Source: Vogesella oryzae
Lineage (GTDB): Bacteria; Pseudomonadota; Gammaproteobacteria; Burkholderiales; Chromobacteriaceae
Assembly (NCBI RefSeq): GCF_902829295.1
Contig: NZ_CADEPL010000005.1
Location: forward strand, 62,001-126,000
Direction: 5' to 3'
Length of the DNA stretch: 64,000 nucleotides
Part shown: positions 54,626 to 64,000 of the stretch, piece after piece
How positions within the stretch are numbered: the stretch's first letter is position 1
Layout of the letters: every line of letters starts with the position of its first letter
The notes under the pieces: generated by a model
The model's input: only the letters and a program-made list of their open reading frames with translations
Told to the model about the DNA's origin: nothing
The model's database searches: none
Translations under genes and position numbers: made by a program

Positions 54626-55195
54626 TTACTCCTCCTTGCCGCTGTCGCGGCCGGTGAGGCGTGACAGACTCTGGGTGAACTGCAACACCTTCTGCACCTG
54701 GCTGCCCAGCTTCATCAGCTTCTGCAGCGTCTCGACATCCATGTCGCGGATGTCGGCGAACCACTTGGTCACCAGCTCGATCAACTGGTACATCTCGTTC
54801 ATGCGTGCCTGCGCGTGACGTTCGGCCTCGCCGGACGGGGTTTCCAGCATCGCGCCGCGCAGCATGGTCAGCGTCGGCTCCACCTCGCGCTTCTGCCGCT
54901 CCTCGGCCAGCGTCTTGAAAATCGCCCACACATCGTCCGGGGTGGAGAAATACTCGCGCCGATCGCCCGGCAGATGCTGCAGCTTGACCAGCCGCCACGC
55001 CTGCAGCTCCTTCAGCGCCATGCTGGTATTGGAACGCGAGCAGCCGATGGCCTCGACGATATCGTCGGCATTCAGCGGCTTGTCGGACACGTACAGCAAG
55101 GCGTAGATCTGGCCGACGGTGCGGTTGATGCCCCAGTGGCTGCCCATCTCGCCGAAATGCAGCACGAAGGACTGGATCAGGGGTGGCAGATTCAT
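54626..55195 (-). CDS. GbsR/MarR-type transcriptional regulator of the cyd operon
   Basis: The 189-residue protein has a MarR-like winged helix (GINRTVGQIYALLYVSDKPLNADDIVEAIGCSRSNTSMALKELQAWRLVKLQ...GDRREYF), as in the GbsR family. A helical C-terminal region presumably serves dimerisation. It is cotranscribed with cydAB, so control of the oxidase operon is likely but not shown. I use the ATG ending at 55195, with GGAAAAGAC before it. A GTG ending at 55234 would add 13 residues. Upstream are an imperfect inverted repeat (TTTCAG-N6-CTGAAA, 55208-55225) and an FNR box. Confidence 0.85.
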   Translation of the reverse strand: MNLPPLIQSFVLHFGEMGSHWGINRTVGQIYALLYVSDKPLNADDIVEAIGCSRSNTSMALKELQAWRLVKLQHLPGDRREYFSTPDDVWAIFKTLAEERQKREVEPTLTMLRGAMLETPSGEAERHAQARMNEMYQLIELVTKWFADIRDMDVETLQKLMKLGSQVQKVLQFTQSLSRLTGRDSGKEE

Positions 55196-55207
55196 GTCTT
55201 TTCCAAT

Positions 55208-55225
55208 TTTCAGTAATTTCTGAAA
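55208..55225. promoter_or_regulatory. Inverted repeat TTTCAG-N6-CTGAAA before the cyd regulator
   Basis: The 18-base inverted repeat lies 13-30 bases before the regulator start, where an autoregulatory site would be. The assignment to the GbsR-type protein is an inference. Confidence 0.45.
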
Positions 55226-55227
55226 GT

Positions 55228-55241
55228 TTGACACAAATCAA
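55228..55241. promoter_or_regulatory. FNR box upstream of the cyd operon (TTGACACAAATCAA)
   Basis: Read leftward it is TTGATTTGTGTCAA: the FNR consensus TTGAT-N4-ATCAA with one mismatch, 33 bases before the regulator start. It has the same single deviation (GTCAA) as the box at 47841. Confidence 0.72.
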
Positions 55242-55410
55242 AGACCGCATGCAAGCGTCTCGGCAGTCACCTTCGGCAGCCCGCTACGCCGACCATCGCT
55301 TGCCCTGCATCAAACCGCATCGCCGCCAGCCGTGCTTGGCGCATTGCTACATATTGTTGGCTGTTGATACAAAAGCGATACTGTTGCTATCGCCATCCCC
55401 CGGGGTTCTC

Positions 55411-57255
55411 ATGAACGACCCTTCCAGGCTTAGCACCGAGTTGCTGCACGCTACCGCCCCGCTCACGGGCAGCCAGTGCCTGCAGGCACTGGTTGACGGT
55501 ATCGCCGCGCATTACCCGGGCTGCCAGGCCGTCATCGGCAGCCAGCCCGAGCAGCCGTCGCAGCAGGTGCGCATCGTGCACAGCAACCTGCCGCATGCCG
55601 CTGCCGGCTACGCGATAACCGGCCAGCCCTGCGAACAGGTGCTCCGCAGCGGCCAGCCATTGCGCCAGCAGGCAGCGCAGGCCGCGGCCTCGCCGCTGGG
55701 CGGAGTCTGGCGGGACTATGCCGGTTGGCCGCTATATGACAGCAGCGGCACCAGCCTGGGCGTGCTGAGTCTGTTCTCCCCGCAGTGCGACAGCTTCGAT
55801 GAGCAGTTGCTGGCCAGCGTGGCACCGTTTGCCCGCCGTGCCGGCGCCGAGTTGCAACGCCAGCAACAGGATGAAGCCCGGCAGCTGCGCATGCACTGGC
55901 ATGAGCTGCACAGCGGTGTGTTGCGGCAATATCTGGACGGGCAGCAACCGCTCCCCGAGTTGCTGGCCGGCGTAGTCGACCAGATCGAACAACAGTACCC
56001 GGCGTGGCTGTGTGCCATCGTGCTGCTGGATGACCAGCAGCGCATGCGCCCGTTGGCCGCACCGTCGTTGCCGGCGGCATACAACAGCATTTTGCATGGC
56101 ATGGCGATCGGGCCGGCGGTAGGCAGCTGCGGGGCCGCCGCCTGGCGCGGCCAGCGCGTGGTCGCGGAAAACCTGCAGCAGCACCCGTACTGGGCGCCCT
56201 ACCGCGATATTGCCGCCCGCTTCGATCTCGGCAGCTGTTGGTCCGAACCCATCATCGACAGCAAGGGCAAGGTGCATGGCACTTTTGCCGTCTACCAGCA
56301 CCAGCCGGCCACGCCCACGCCGCAGGCCATCACCATGCTGGAAGAATGCGCCCGCCTGCTGGCGGTGCTCATGGAAAACAGCGAAATCCGCCGTTCGCTG
56401 GATAGCCGCACCAGCTGGTATCAGGCCGTGCTGCAGAACTCGGCCGATGCGTTTTCCATCATCGACATGGAAGGCCGCTTTCTGGAAGTCAGCGACTGCC
56501 TGTGCCAGATGCTGGGTTACAGCCAGGAAGAACTGCTGGCCATGCACTTGTGGCAGGTAGTACCCAACAGCAGCCCCGAGCTGATCTGCCAGCGCCTGGC
56601 CAGCACCCTGGAGGGCGGCGAAACCTTCGACAGCGTCAACCGTCACCGCGACGGCCACCTGCTCGAAATCGAAGTCTGCGCCCGCCGCCTGCTGCTGGAC
56701 GGCAAACCGGTTGTCCTGGGCTCGGCGCGCGACATCGGCGAGCGCAAGGCGCTGGAGCGGCAGCTGCTTGAACAGGCCAGCACCGACATGCTCACCGGTA
56801 TCGCCAATCGCCGCCATTTCCTGCTGCAACTGGACCAGGCCGCCGCGCAGGCAACAGCCCCGCTGACGCTGTGGATGCTCGACCTCGATCACTTCAAGCA
56901 GGTCAACGACCGCTACGGCCACGACTGCGGCGACCATGTGCTGACGCACTTTGCCGCCCTGCTTTGCCAGCAGCTGCCCGCCGGCGCCCTGGCCGGCCGG
57001 CTGGGTGGCGAAGAGTTTGCCGTGCTGCTGCCGGGCATCCCGCTGGCCGCCGCGCAGCAATATGCCGAAAAACTGCAGCAACAGCTGCGACAGCAGCCGT
57101 TGCACTACCAGCAGCAAAGCGTTGCCCTCACCGTGTCGATCGGTGCCACCGCACAGCGCGACGGCGAAGACAGCCACGGCATGATGATGCGTGCCGACCA
57201 GGCGCTATACCAGGCCAAGCACGCCGGCAGGAACCGCTGCATCGCCCTGCCGTGA
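55411..57255 (+). CDS. GAF-GAF-PAS-GGDEF diguanylate cyclase
   Basis: The 614-residue protein probably makes cyclic di-GMP in response to a ligand or redox signal. An N-terminal GAF-like domain (about 15-150) is followed by a second GAF (about 175-325, SCGAAAWRGQRVVAENLQQHPYWAPYRDIA). Then come a PAS domain (about 330-445, WYQAVLQNSADAFSIIDMEGRFLEVSDCLCQMLGYSQEEL) and a GGDEF domain (about 450-614) with the active-site GGEEF. The RxxD product-inhibition site is absent five residues before GGEEF. No membrane segment is seen. The ATG at 55411 gives the expected N-terminus; the upstream extension has no similarity. It diverges from the cyd operon across 215 bases. Confidence 0.9.
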   Translation: MNDPSRLSTELLHATAPLTGSQCLQALVDGIAAHYPGCQAVIGSQPEQPSQQVRIVHSNLPHAAAGYAITGQPCEQVLRSGQPLRQQAAQAAASPLGGVWRDYAGWPLYDSSGTSLGVLSLFSPQCDSFDEQLLASVAPFARRAGAELQRQQQDEARQLRMHWHELHSGVLRQYLDGQQPLPELLAGVVDQIEQQYPAWLCAIVLLDDQQRMRPLAAPSLPAAYNSILHGMAIGPAVGSCGAAAWRGQRVVAENLQQHPYWAPYRDIAARFDLGSCWSEPIIDSKGKVHGTFAVYQHQPATPTPQAITMLEECARLLAVLMENSEIRRSLDSRTSWYQAVLQNSADAFSIIDMEGRFLEVSDCLCQMLGYSQEELLAMHLWQVVPNSSPELICQRLASTLEGGETFDSVNRHRDGHLLEIEVCARRLLLDGKPVVLGSARDIGERKALERQLLEQASTDMLTGIANRRHFLLQLDQAAAQATAPLTLWMLDLDHFKQVNDRYGHDCGDHVLTHFAALLCQQLPAGALAGRLGGEEFAVLLPGIPLAAAQQYAEKLQQQLRQQPLHYQQQSVALTVSIGATAQRDGEDSHGMMMRADQALYQAKHAGRNRCIALP

Positions 57256-57349
57256 CGAGCCGCATGGCATCCCGTAAAATGTCGCGCCGCGCCCCGCCAG
57301 TCGGGGCGCCAGCATTTTTGCGGCCAACCTTTTGCCCAGGATTCACCCG

Positions 57350-59893
57350 ATGAGCACGCCCCAGCACACCCCGATGATGCAGCAGTACCTCGCCCTGAAA
57401 CGCGATCACGCCGACAAGCTGCTGTTCTACCGCATGGGCGATTTCTACGAGCTGTTCTACGAGGACGCCGAGAAAGCCTCGCGGCTGCTGGACATCACCC
57501 TCACCGCGCGCGGCGCCAGCGGCGGCCAGCCGATCAAGATGGCCGGCATCCCCTACCACGCAGCGGAAGGCTACCTGGCGCGGCTGGTGAAGATGGGCGA
57601 ATCGGTGGCCATTGCCGAGCAGATCGGCGACCCGGCGCTGGCCAAGGGCCCGGTGGAGCGCAAGGTGGTGCGCATCGTTACCCCCGGCACGCTGACCGAC
57701 GCCGCGCTGCTGGACGACAAGCGCGACAACCTGGTGCTGGCCATCAACATGCACAAGGGCGTGCTGGGCCTGGCCTGGCTGTCGCTGGCCAGCGGCGAGT
57801 TCAAGATCATGCAGACCGGCGTGGAGGAGCTGCACAGCGAGCTGGAGCGGCTGAAGCCGGCCGAGCTGGTGATTCCAGACGATACCGGCCTGGCGGCGTT
57901 CGACGCCATCACCATGCCTCGCAAGAAGCTGCCACCGTGGCAGTTCGATGTGGAATCGTCGCAGCTGGCACTCACCCGCCACTTCGGCACGCGCGACCTG
58001 GCTGGCTTCGGCGCCGACACCCTGCCGGTGGCGGTGGGCGCCGCCGGCGCGCTGCTGGAATATGTCAAATCGACGCAAGGCGTGAACCCGGCACACATCG
58101 CCCAGCTGGCGGTGGAAGACGCCGGCGAGCTGATCCGCATGGATGCCGCTACCCGCCGCAACCTGGAGCTTACCGAAACCATTCGCGGCGAGCCCTCCCC
58201 CACCCTGGCGTCGCTGCTGGACACCTGCGCCACCAGCATGGGCAGCCGCCTGCTGCGCCACTGGCTGCATCACCCGATTCGCCTGCACGACAAGCTGATT
58301 CGCCGCCAGCAGGCAGTGCGCGCCCTGTTGGCCGCACACGGCGAGGTGCATGCGCAGCTGCGCGAAGTGGCCGACATCGAGCGCATCACCGCCCGCGTGG
58401 CGCTGCGCTCGGCACGGCCGCGCGATCTGGCGGCGCTGCGCGACTCGCTCAAGGCGCTGAGCGGCGTGAAAACGTTGGCCGCAGCGCTGCCGGCGCCGCT
58501 GCTGGGCGAGTTGGCCGCGCTGCTGCCGGATAACTCGCCGGTGGAAACCATGCTGAGCGAGGCCATCCTGCCGGAGCCGTCCACCTTCCTGCGCGACGGC
58601 GGCGTGATCAACCACGGCTTCCACGCCGATCTGGACGAGCTGCGCGCCATCCAGACCGACTGCGGCGACTTCCTCTTGGCGCTGGAAGCGCGCGAGAAGG
58701 AGCGCAGCGGCATCAGCACGTTGAAGGTGGAATTCAACAAGGTGCACGGCTTCTACATCGAGGTCAGCAAGGCACAGTCAGACAACGTACCGGACGACTA
58801 CCGCCGCCGCCAGACGCTGAAGAATGCCGAGCGCTACATCACCCCGGAGCTGAAAGCCTTCGAGGACAAGGCGCTGTCGGCGCAGGACAAATCGCTGGCG
58901 CTGGAAAAGCAGCTGTACGAGGCGCTGCTGGACCAGCTGGCGCCGTACATCAGCGAGCTGAAGCTGATCGCCCAGGCCGTGGCCGGGCTGGACGTGCTGG
59001 CCGCCTTTGCCGAGCGGGCCGAGACCCACAACTACGTGGAACCGGAATTCGTGGCCGACACCCGGCTGGAAATCATCGCCGGCCGCCACCCGGTGGTGGA
59101 GGCCGAGGTAGAGCGCTTCATCGCCAACGACACCGTGCTGGGTGCCGAGCGCAAGCTGCTGCTGATCACCGGCCCGAACATGGGCGGTAAATCCACCTAT
59201 ATGCGCCAGAACGCGCTGATCACCCTGCTGGCGCACATCGGCAGCTTTGTGCCGGCCGAACGCGCCACCATCGGCCAGATCGATCGCATCTTCACCCGCA
59301 TCGGCGCCAGCGACGACCTGGCCGGCGGCCGCTCCACCTTCATGGTGGAAATGACCGAAACCGCTAACATCCTCAACAACGCCAGCGAAAAATCGCTGGT
59401 GCTGATGGACGAGGTTGGCCGCGGCACCTCCACCTTCGACGGCCTGGCGCTGGCCTGGGCCATCGCCCGCGCGCTGATCGAAAAGAACCGCGCCTACACG
59501 CTATTTGCCACCCATTACTTCGAACTGACCAGCCTCGCCAGCGAGTACAACAGCGTGGCCAACGTGCACCTGTCGGCGGTGGAGCACAAGGACCGCATCG
59601 TGTTCCTGCACCATGTGGAAGACGGCCCGGCCAGCCAGAGTTACGGCCTGGCGGTGGCGCAGCTGGCCGGCGTGCCGCCCAAGGTGATCCGCGAAGCGCG
59701 GCGCTATCTTACCGAGCTGGAAAACGAGTCCGCCGCCCGCGCGCAACCGGACCTGTTCAGCAGCCCGGTGGTGATCCAGCACGAGCCGGAACCGCACCCG
59801 GCAGTGGAAGCATTGGCCGAGCTGGATGTCGACAATCTTTCTCCCCGCCAGGCGCTGGAAAAACTGTACGAATTACAAAAAATGACAAAATAA
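57350..59893 (+). CDS. mutS: MutS, DNA mismatch-repair protein
   Basis: MutS finds mispairs and starts repair with MutL. The 847-residue protein (E. coli: 853) has the mismatch-binding motif [17 protein letters not shown] in domain I and the clamp and lever domains. The ATPase has Walker [10 protein letters not shown], Walker B region [17 protein letters not shown] and [11 protein letters not shown]. The dimerisation tail ends [12 protein letters not shown]. The ATG at 57350 follows CCAGGA. At least four GTTGGCCGC words lie in this gene, including one over the Walker B codons. It is followed by an unrelated small gene. Confidence 0.98.
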   Translation: MSTPQHTPMMQQYLALKRDHADKLLFYRMGDFYELFYEDAEKASRLLDITLTARGASGGQPIKMAGIPYHAAEGYLARLVKMGESVAIAEQIGDPALAKGPVERKVVRIVTPGTLTDAALLDDKRDNLVLAINMHKGVLGLAWLSLASGEFKIMQTGVEELHSELERLKPAELVIPDDTGLAAFDAITMPRKKLPPWQFDVESSQLALTRHFGTRDLAGFGADTLPVAVGAAGALLEYVKSTQGVNPAHIAQLAVEDAGELIRMDAATRRNLELTETIRGEPSPTLASLLDTCATSMGSRLLRHWLHHPIRLHDKLIRRQQAVRALLAAHGEVHAQLREVADIERITARVALRSARPRDLAALRDSLKALSGVKTLAAALPAPLLGELAALLPDNSPVETMLSEAILPEPSTFLRDGGVINHGFHADLDELRAIQTDCGDFLLALEAREKERSGISTLKVEFNKVHGFYIEVSKAQSDNVPDDYRRRQTLKNAERYITPELKAFEDKALSAQDKSLALEKQLYEALLDQLAPYISELKLIAQAVAGLDVLAAFAERAETHNYVEPEFVADTRLEIIAGRHPVVEAEVERFIANDTVLGAERKLLLITGPNMGGKSTYMRQNALITLLAHIGSFVPAERATIGQIDRIFTRIGASDDLAGGRSTFMVEMTETANILNNASEKSLVLMDEVGRGTSTFDGLALAWAIARALIEKNRAYTLFATHYFELTSLASEYNSVANVHLSAVEHKDRIVFLHHVEDGPASQSYGLAVAQLAGVPPKVIREARRYLTELENESAARAQPDLFSSPVVIQHEPEPHPAVEALAELDVDNLSPRQALEKLYELQKMTK

Positions 59894-59966
59894 AGGCAGG
59901 TTATTTTTTCGGGCTTTCCTACAATAAATTTATCGAGAGCCACCGAGAAAAGGAGACAAAAAGATT

Positions 59967-60386
59967 ATGCATGCAGAAGGTAACGCCGTAGTTTCCGCGC
60001 TGGCGCGCCTGTTCGGTGCCGCCAACGGTGGCGAAGCCCTCCCGCTGTCGGGTATCCGTGAACGTGCCAGCAAGGAGTTATCGCAATTTGCCCGCATCGT
60101 GCGGGAAGAACTGGATACCCATGGTATCTCCATCCCGCCCGCTATCAGCCTGGTCAGCCACCCTGACTGTGTCCTGGCGGTAGAAGGCGACCACCCGCAA
60201 CGTGCAGCCATCCAGACTTGGCTGTCTGACAACCACCGCATTACCAAGTATTTCAAGGAGGTGGAAGTTCTGTTCGAAGTGGTGCGCGCGGCAGAAAATG
60301 CCGGCGAGGTATTTCCGGAGCACAGTTGTTTTCATGTCGGCCTGACCAGCGCCGGCCCAGTGGCGTATTTTGACGACCACCGCTGA
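59967..60386 (+). CDS. Conserved-looking hypothetical protein (139 residues)
   Basis: I do not recognise this protein. It is soluble and mixed alpha/beta by appearance, without signal peptide or membrane segment: MHAEGNAVVSALARLFGAANGGEALPLSGIRERASKELSQFARIVREELD, then HGISIPPAISLVSHPDCVLAVEGDHPQRAAIQTWLSDNH and FEVVRAAENAGE. AAAAGGAGAC gives a strong ribosome site. It is transcribed alone after mutS (73-base gap, A+T-rich with TATTTTTTCGGGC), and a hairpin follows. Codon use looks like its neighbours. A short regulatory or structural protein is the most that can be said. Confidence 0.75.
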   Translation: MHAEGNAVVSALARLFGAANGGEALPLSGIRERASKELSQFARIVREELDTHGISIPPAISLVSHPDCVLAVEGDHPQRAAIQTWLSDNHRITKYFKEVEVLFEVVRAAENAGEVFPEHSCFHVGLTSAGPVAYFDDHR

Positions 60387-60422
60387 CCGCCGGCCTGGCG
60401 TGAGCAGCTGCAGTACCCCAAA

Positions 60423-60450
60423 CGGGAGGCGATGCCTCCCGCTTTCGTTT
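60423..60450. terminator. Hairpin between the 139-residue protein gene and aceK
   Basis: CGGGAGGC and GCCTCCCG form a perfect eight-base stem with a GAT loop, followed by CTTTCGTTT, between converging genes. Confidence 0.75.
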
Positions 60451-60457
60451 CCGCCGC

Positions 60458-62236
60458 TCAGTAGCCGCCGCCGGTGCGCGGGGCCGGGCGTGGATAGCGA
60501 TGGCAGAAGCGCATTTCCACCGGATAGGGATAGAAGTCCTCGATAAACCCGTCACGGATGCGCTGTTGTTTGTGCTGCCAGAAACCGGCATCCAGCAACT
60601 CGCGGTGGTAGTGCAGGAATACCCGCCGCACCAGCGGGTCGCCCAGCAGGAAAGTGCCGAACTCCTCCGGAAACACATCGCCACGCGCCACCGGGTACCA
60701 CGCCTCGCCCGACATCTCCATTTCCGGCGTTGGCGCCGGCGGAATGCGGCGGAAGTTGCAGTCGGTCATGTACTCGATTTCGTCATAATCGTAAAAAATT
60801 ACCCGACCATAACGCGTCACGCCAAAATTCTTGAACAGCATATCGCCGGGAAAGATGTTGGCCGCAGCCAGATCGCGGATCGCGTCACCGTATTCGCGCA
60901 CCACCCGCTCCTTCTCCGCCTCGTCGCTGTTCATCAGATACAGGTTCAGCGGCTTCATGCGCCGTTCGATGTACAGGTGCCGGATCACCAGCGTATCGGC
61001 ACTTTCCTCGATGCTGCTGCCAGCCAGTTGCCGCAATTCGTCCAGCAGTTCGCCGGTAAAGCGCGCCTTGGGAAACGCCACGTTGGAAAACTCCAGCGTA
61101 TCGGCCATGCGGCCAACCCGGTCGTGGCGCTTTACCAGCTGGTACTTGGCCTTCACCGTGGCTCGATCCACTTCCTTGGGGCCGCCGAACACATCCTTGA
61201 TCAGCTTGAATACGTAGGGGTAGGACGGCAGGGTGAACACCAGCATCACCAGGCCGCGGATACCCGGCGCGATCATGAACTGGTCGTTGGAGTGCTGCAG
61301 GTGCTGCATGAAATCGCGGTAGAAGGTGTTCTTGCCCTGCTTCTGCAGCCCCAGCATGGTGTACAGCTCGGCCTTGGTCTTGGTGGGCAGCATCGAGCGC
61401 AGGAACTGCACGTAACCGGACGGCACTTCCATATCGGCCATGAAGTAGGCGCGACTGAAGGAGAACAGCACACCGATGCGCCACGGCTCCAGCAGCACGG
61501 TATCCAGATACAGCCGGCCATCGCCATCGTGCAGCACCGGCAATGCGAACGGGTAGACCTGCCCGCCATTCAGCACCTTGCCGAAGATGTAGGCGCTCTT
61601 GTTGCGGTAGAAGGCGCTGGAGAGCACCTGGACCTGCAGGTTGGCCTCGGCCTGCGGCCAACGTTGGCCGCAAAACTCATCCACCGCGCGGATCACCCGC
61701 GCCCGGTCGCGCGACAGCTTGGCAAACGGCCGCCGCCAGCCGAAATCGGTGACGATCTGGCGCAAGGTGCGACGCAAACCGCCCGGTGCCGGATAGTAGC
61801 TGCGATAGCACGGCGGATCGGATTCGATGTACTCGGTAGACAACGCCGGGCGGATGAAGATGAAGTCGTTGTTGAAGTAGTCACGGTGCAGGATGCGGGT
61901 GAACACCGAGTTGAAGAAGGTTTCGGCCAGCTCCGGCTGCTTGTGGTTGGTCAGCAGGCCGATGAAGTACAGCTTGGCCTGCTGCCAGATCTCGTCATCC
62001 AGCAAGTCGGCATGGTACTGCTGCTGCAGCCGCTGCACCGTCTCCTGCACCCGCTCGTCGTAGAACTGGATACGGTCGCGCACCAGCGCCTGTACCCCTT
62101 GCCAGTCGGCATCCTCGAACAGCTGCTTGGCCTGCCGGCTAGTGTGGCGAAACAGCCGGTAATGGCGGTCGAAGCCCTCCACCAATGCTTGGGCAATTTC
62201 GCGCGCCACCGGGTTGTAGTATTCGGGGATCTGCAT
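60458..62236 (-). CDS. aceK: AceK, isocitrate dehydrogenase kinase/phosphatase
   Basis: AceK phosphorylates and dephosphorylates homodimeric NADP isocitrate dehydrogenase to divert carbon into the glyoxylate shunt. The 592-residue protein (E. coli: 578) has the regulatory N-terminal domain and the kinase core. Visible stretches are APGIRGLVMLVFTLPSYPYVFKLIKD with the P-loop-like ATP site, and ANIFPGDMLFKNFGVTRYGRVIFYDYDEIEYMTDCNFRRIPP. Notably, the neighbouring isocitrate dehydrogenase gene (63501) is the monomeric type. The gene contains a perfect 20-base palindrome at 61654-61673. It is preceded by rluE. Confidence 0.97.
   Translation of the reverse strand: MQIPEYYNPVAREIAQALVEGFDRHYRLFRHTSRQAKQLFEDADWQGVQALVRDRIQFYDERVQETVQRLQQQYHADLLDDEIWQQAKLYFIGLLTNHKQPELAETFFNSVFTRILHRDYFNNDFIFIRPALSTEYIESDPPCYRSYYPAPGGLRRTLRQIVTDFGWRRPFAKLSRDRARVIRAVDEFCGQRWPQAEANLQVQVLSSAFYRNKSAYIFGKVLNGGQVYPFALPVLHDGDGRLYLDTVLLEPWRIGVLFSFSRAYFMADMEVPSGYVQFLRSMLPTKTKAELYTMLGLQKQGKNTFYRDFMQHLQHSNDQFMIAPGIRGLVMLVFTLPSYPYVFKLIKDVFGGPKEVDRATVKAKYQLVKRHDRVGRMADTLEFSNVAFPKARFTGELLDELRQLAGSSIEESADTLVIRHLYIERRMKPLNLYLMNSDEAEKERVVREYGDAIRDLAAANIFPGDMLFKNFGVTRYGRVIFYDYDEIEYMTDCNFRRIPPAPTPEMEMSGEAWYPVARGDVFPEEFGTFLLGDPLVRRVFLHYHRELLDAGFWQHKQQRIRDGFIEDFYPYPVEMRFCHRYPRPAPRTGGGY
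61654..61673. repeat. Perfect palindrome TGCGGCCAACGTTGGCCGCA inside aceK
   Basis: Third copy of the same 20 bases found at 25766 and 46280, here in the coding sequence (CGQRWPQ codons) of aceK. Its presence within a gene shows that the word pair is not only a terminator device. Confidence 0.95.
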
Positions 62237-62359
62237 CGCGTCACCTCGCTTGCGCCCGCGTCGGCAACGCAGGCCGGACTATCCACTATGGATCGGGATG
62301 AGCCCGCTGTCTGCCGCCGCAAGCGGCACCCCGGCCATCACGCCGTCAATCAGTGGTCG

Positions 62360-63043
62360 TCACTTCTTCTTGGCAAAGCGGAAGCGCGGCGCCGGCGCTG
62401 GCGTCGGTGCAGCTTTCGGCACTGCCTGCGGTTTCGGGTCCTTCCGCGCCGGGGCCGGCCCGGCGGGCTTGGCATGGCGCGGGCGCGGCAGATCGGCCAG
62501 AGAAACCTCGATGCTGCGCTGCATGCCCGGCTGCAGGTCGTCCAGCCGCCACGGGCCGATAGCCACCCGCACCAGGCGCAAGGTGGGCAACCCCACTTTG
62601 GCAGTCATGCGCCGCACCTGGCGGTTCTTGCCTTCACTGATGATGATTTCCAGCCAGGTATCCGGCACCGTCTTGCGAAAGCGTACCGGCGGCTTGCGCT
62701 CCCACAGTGCCGGTGGTTCCGGCAACACCCGCACCTCGGCCGGCTGGGTAACGAAGTCACCGAGATCGACGCCGGCACGCAGCGCCGCCAGCTTGTCCTC
62801 GTCCGGCCGCCCTTCCACCTGCACCCAGTAGGTCTTCGGCTGCTTCCAGCGCGGATCGCTGATGCGATGCTGCAGTTCGCCATCGCCGGTCAGCAGCAGC
62901 AGGCCCTCGCTATCGGTATCCAGCCGGCCGGCCGGATAGACACCGGCTTGCGACACGCACGACTTCAGCGTCGGGTGCAGCGGGTGGTCGGAAAACTGGC
63001 AGATGACACCGTACGGCTTGTTGAGCAGGATGAGTTGAGGCAT
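62360..63043 (-). CDS. rluE: RluE-type 23S rRNA pseudouridine synthase
   Basis: The 227-residue enzyme converts a uridine of 23S rRNA to pseudouridine (U2457 in E. coli). It starts LILLNKPYGVICQFSDHP. The catalytic Asp lies in PAGRLDTDSEGLLLLTGDGELQHRI, and EGKNRQVRRMTAKVGLPTLRLVRVAIG is the usual end of the RsuA/RluBEF catalytic domain. No S4 domain is attached, as in RluE. The C-terminal tail (about residues 190-227) is rich in Pro, Ala and Lys and probably disordered. The ATG ends at 63043. The gene lies between aceK and the idh promoter region. Confidence 0.92.
   Translation of the reverse strand: MPQLILLNKPYGVICQFSDHPLHPTLKSCVSQAGVYPAGRLDTDSEGLLLLTGDGELQHRISDPRWKQPKTYWVQVEGRPDEDKLAALRAGVDLGDFVTQPAEVRVLPEPPALWERKPPVRFRKTVPDTWLEIIISEGKNRQVRRMTAKVGLPTLRLVRVAIGPWRLDDLQPGMQRSIEVSLADLPRPRHAKPAGPAPARKDPKPQAVPKAAPTPAPAPRFRFAKKK

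Positions 63044-64000
<957 letters not shown>

Overview
The window is a gene-dense, G+C-rich chromosomal segment of a betaproteobacterium, most likely order Neisseriales and close to the Chromobacteriaceae (for example Vogesella or Chromobacterium). The evidence is the gene content (isc operon with hscBA-fdx-iscX, NsrR-hmp, FNR-hemN, monomeric NADP isocitrate dehydrogenase plus AceK, CIO-type cydAB). The genus is an inference. I see no phage, transposase, CRISPR array, rRNA or tRNA. It reads as core chromosome, about 58 protein genes, several too short or too near an edge to be obvious.

Layout. 1-4005 (minus): queA, a DUF971 gene, ubiE, an M15 peptidase, an OmpA-type lipoprotein, and ubiJ cut by the window edge. 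4273-8891 (plus): aroQ, accB, accC, prmA, then a zinc-ribbon membrane protein. 9009-9548: a Tpx-like protein without catalytic cysteines. 9586-16884 (minus): gpsA, an SH3 protein, secB, grxC, dacB, priA, hemE. 17056-17874: an mscS-type channel. 17948-26307 (minus): an RND pump and its adaptor, mltA, a periplasmic glutathione peroxidase, a thioredoxin, an RlmK-like methyltransferase, coaD. 26469-32323 (minus): a dppABCDF dipeptide transporter, with a divergent LysR regulator. 33712-34833: an isolated KAS III. 35174-40844 (plus): iscR-iscS-iscU-iscA-hscB-hscA-fdx-iscX. 40978-46266 (plus): a GST, udk, a small gene with an intrinsic terminator inside its frame, hmp, nsrR, an AlsT-type symporter. 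46370-48634: hemN and fnr, divergent. 48692-50839 (minus): flavodoxin-like, DUF1853, trmJ. 50984-51772: suhB. 51932-55195 (minus): a DUF3149 peptide and cydB-cydA with a GbsR-type regulator. 55411-60386 (plus): a GAF-GAF-PAS-GGDEF protein, mutS, an unknown gene. 60458-63043 (minus): aceK and rluE. 63501-end (plus): the start of the monomeric isocitrate dehydrogenase gene.

Regulatory logic visible in the DNA: an IscR type-1-like site on a near-consensus promoter at iscR; two NsrR-like operators before hmp, whose neighbour is nsrR; FNR boxes between hemN and fnr and before the cyd operon; and CAAAC-N4-GTTTG (PsrA-like) boxes before aroQ-accBC and before the KAS III gene, with a near match before idh. 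Together these point to control by oxygen, nitric oxide, Fe-S status and fatty acids.

The most striking signal is not a gene. The word TGCGGCCAAC (reverse complement GTTGGCCGCA) recurs about once per kilobase on both strands, in genes and in gaps. It is often extended to TGCGGCCAACSTT, and several times forms perfect inverted pairs at gene ends. This is how DNA uptake sequences behave in Neisseria and Pasteurellaceae, but the word is unlike the Neisseria DUS. I propose it as a candidate uptake-like or other highly iterated signal of this lineage.
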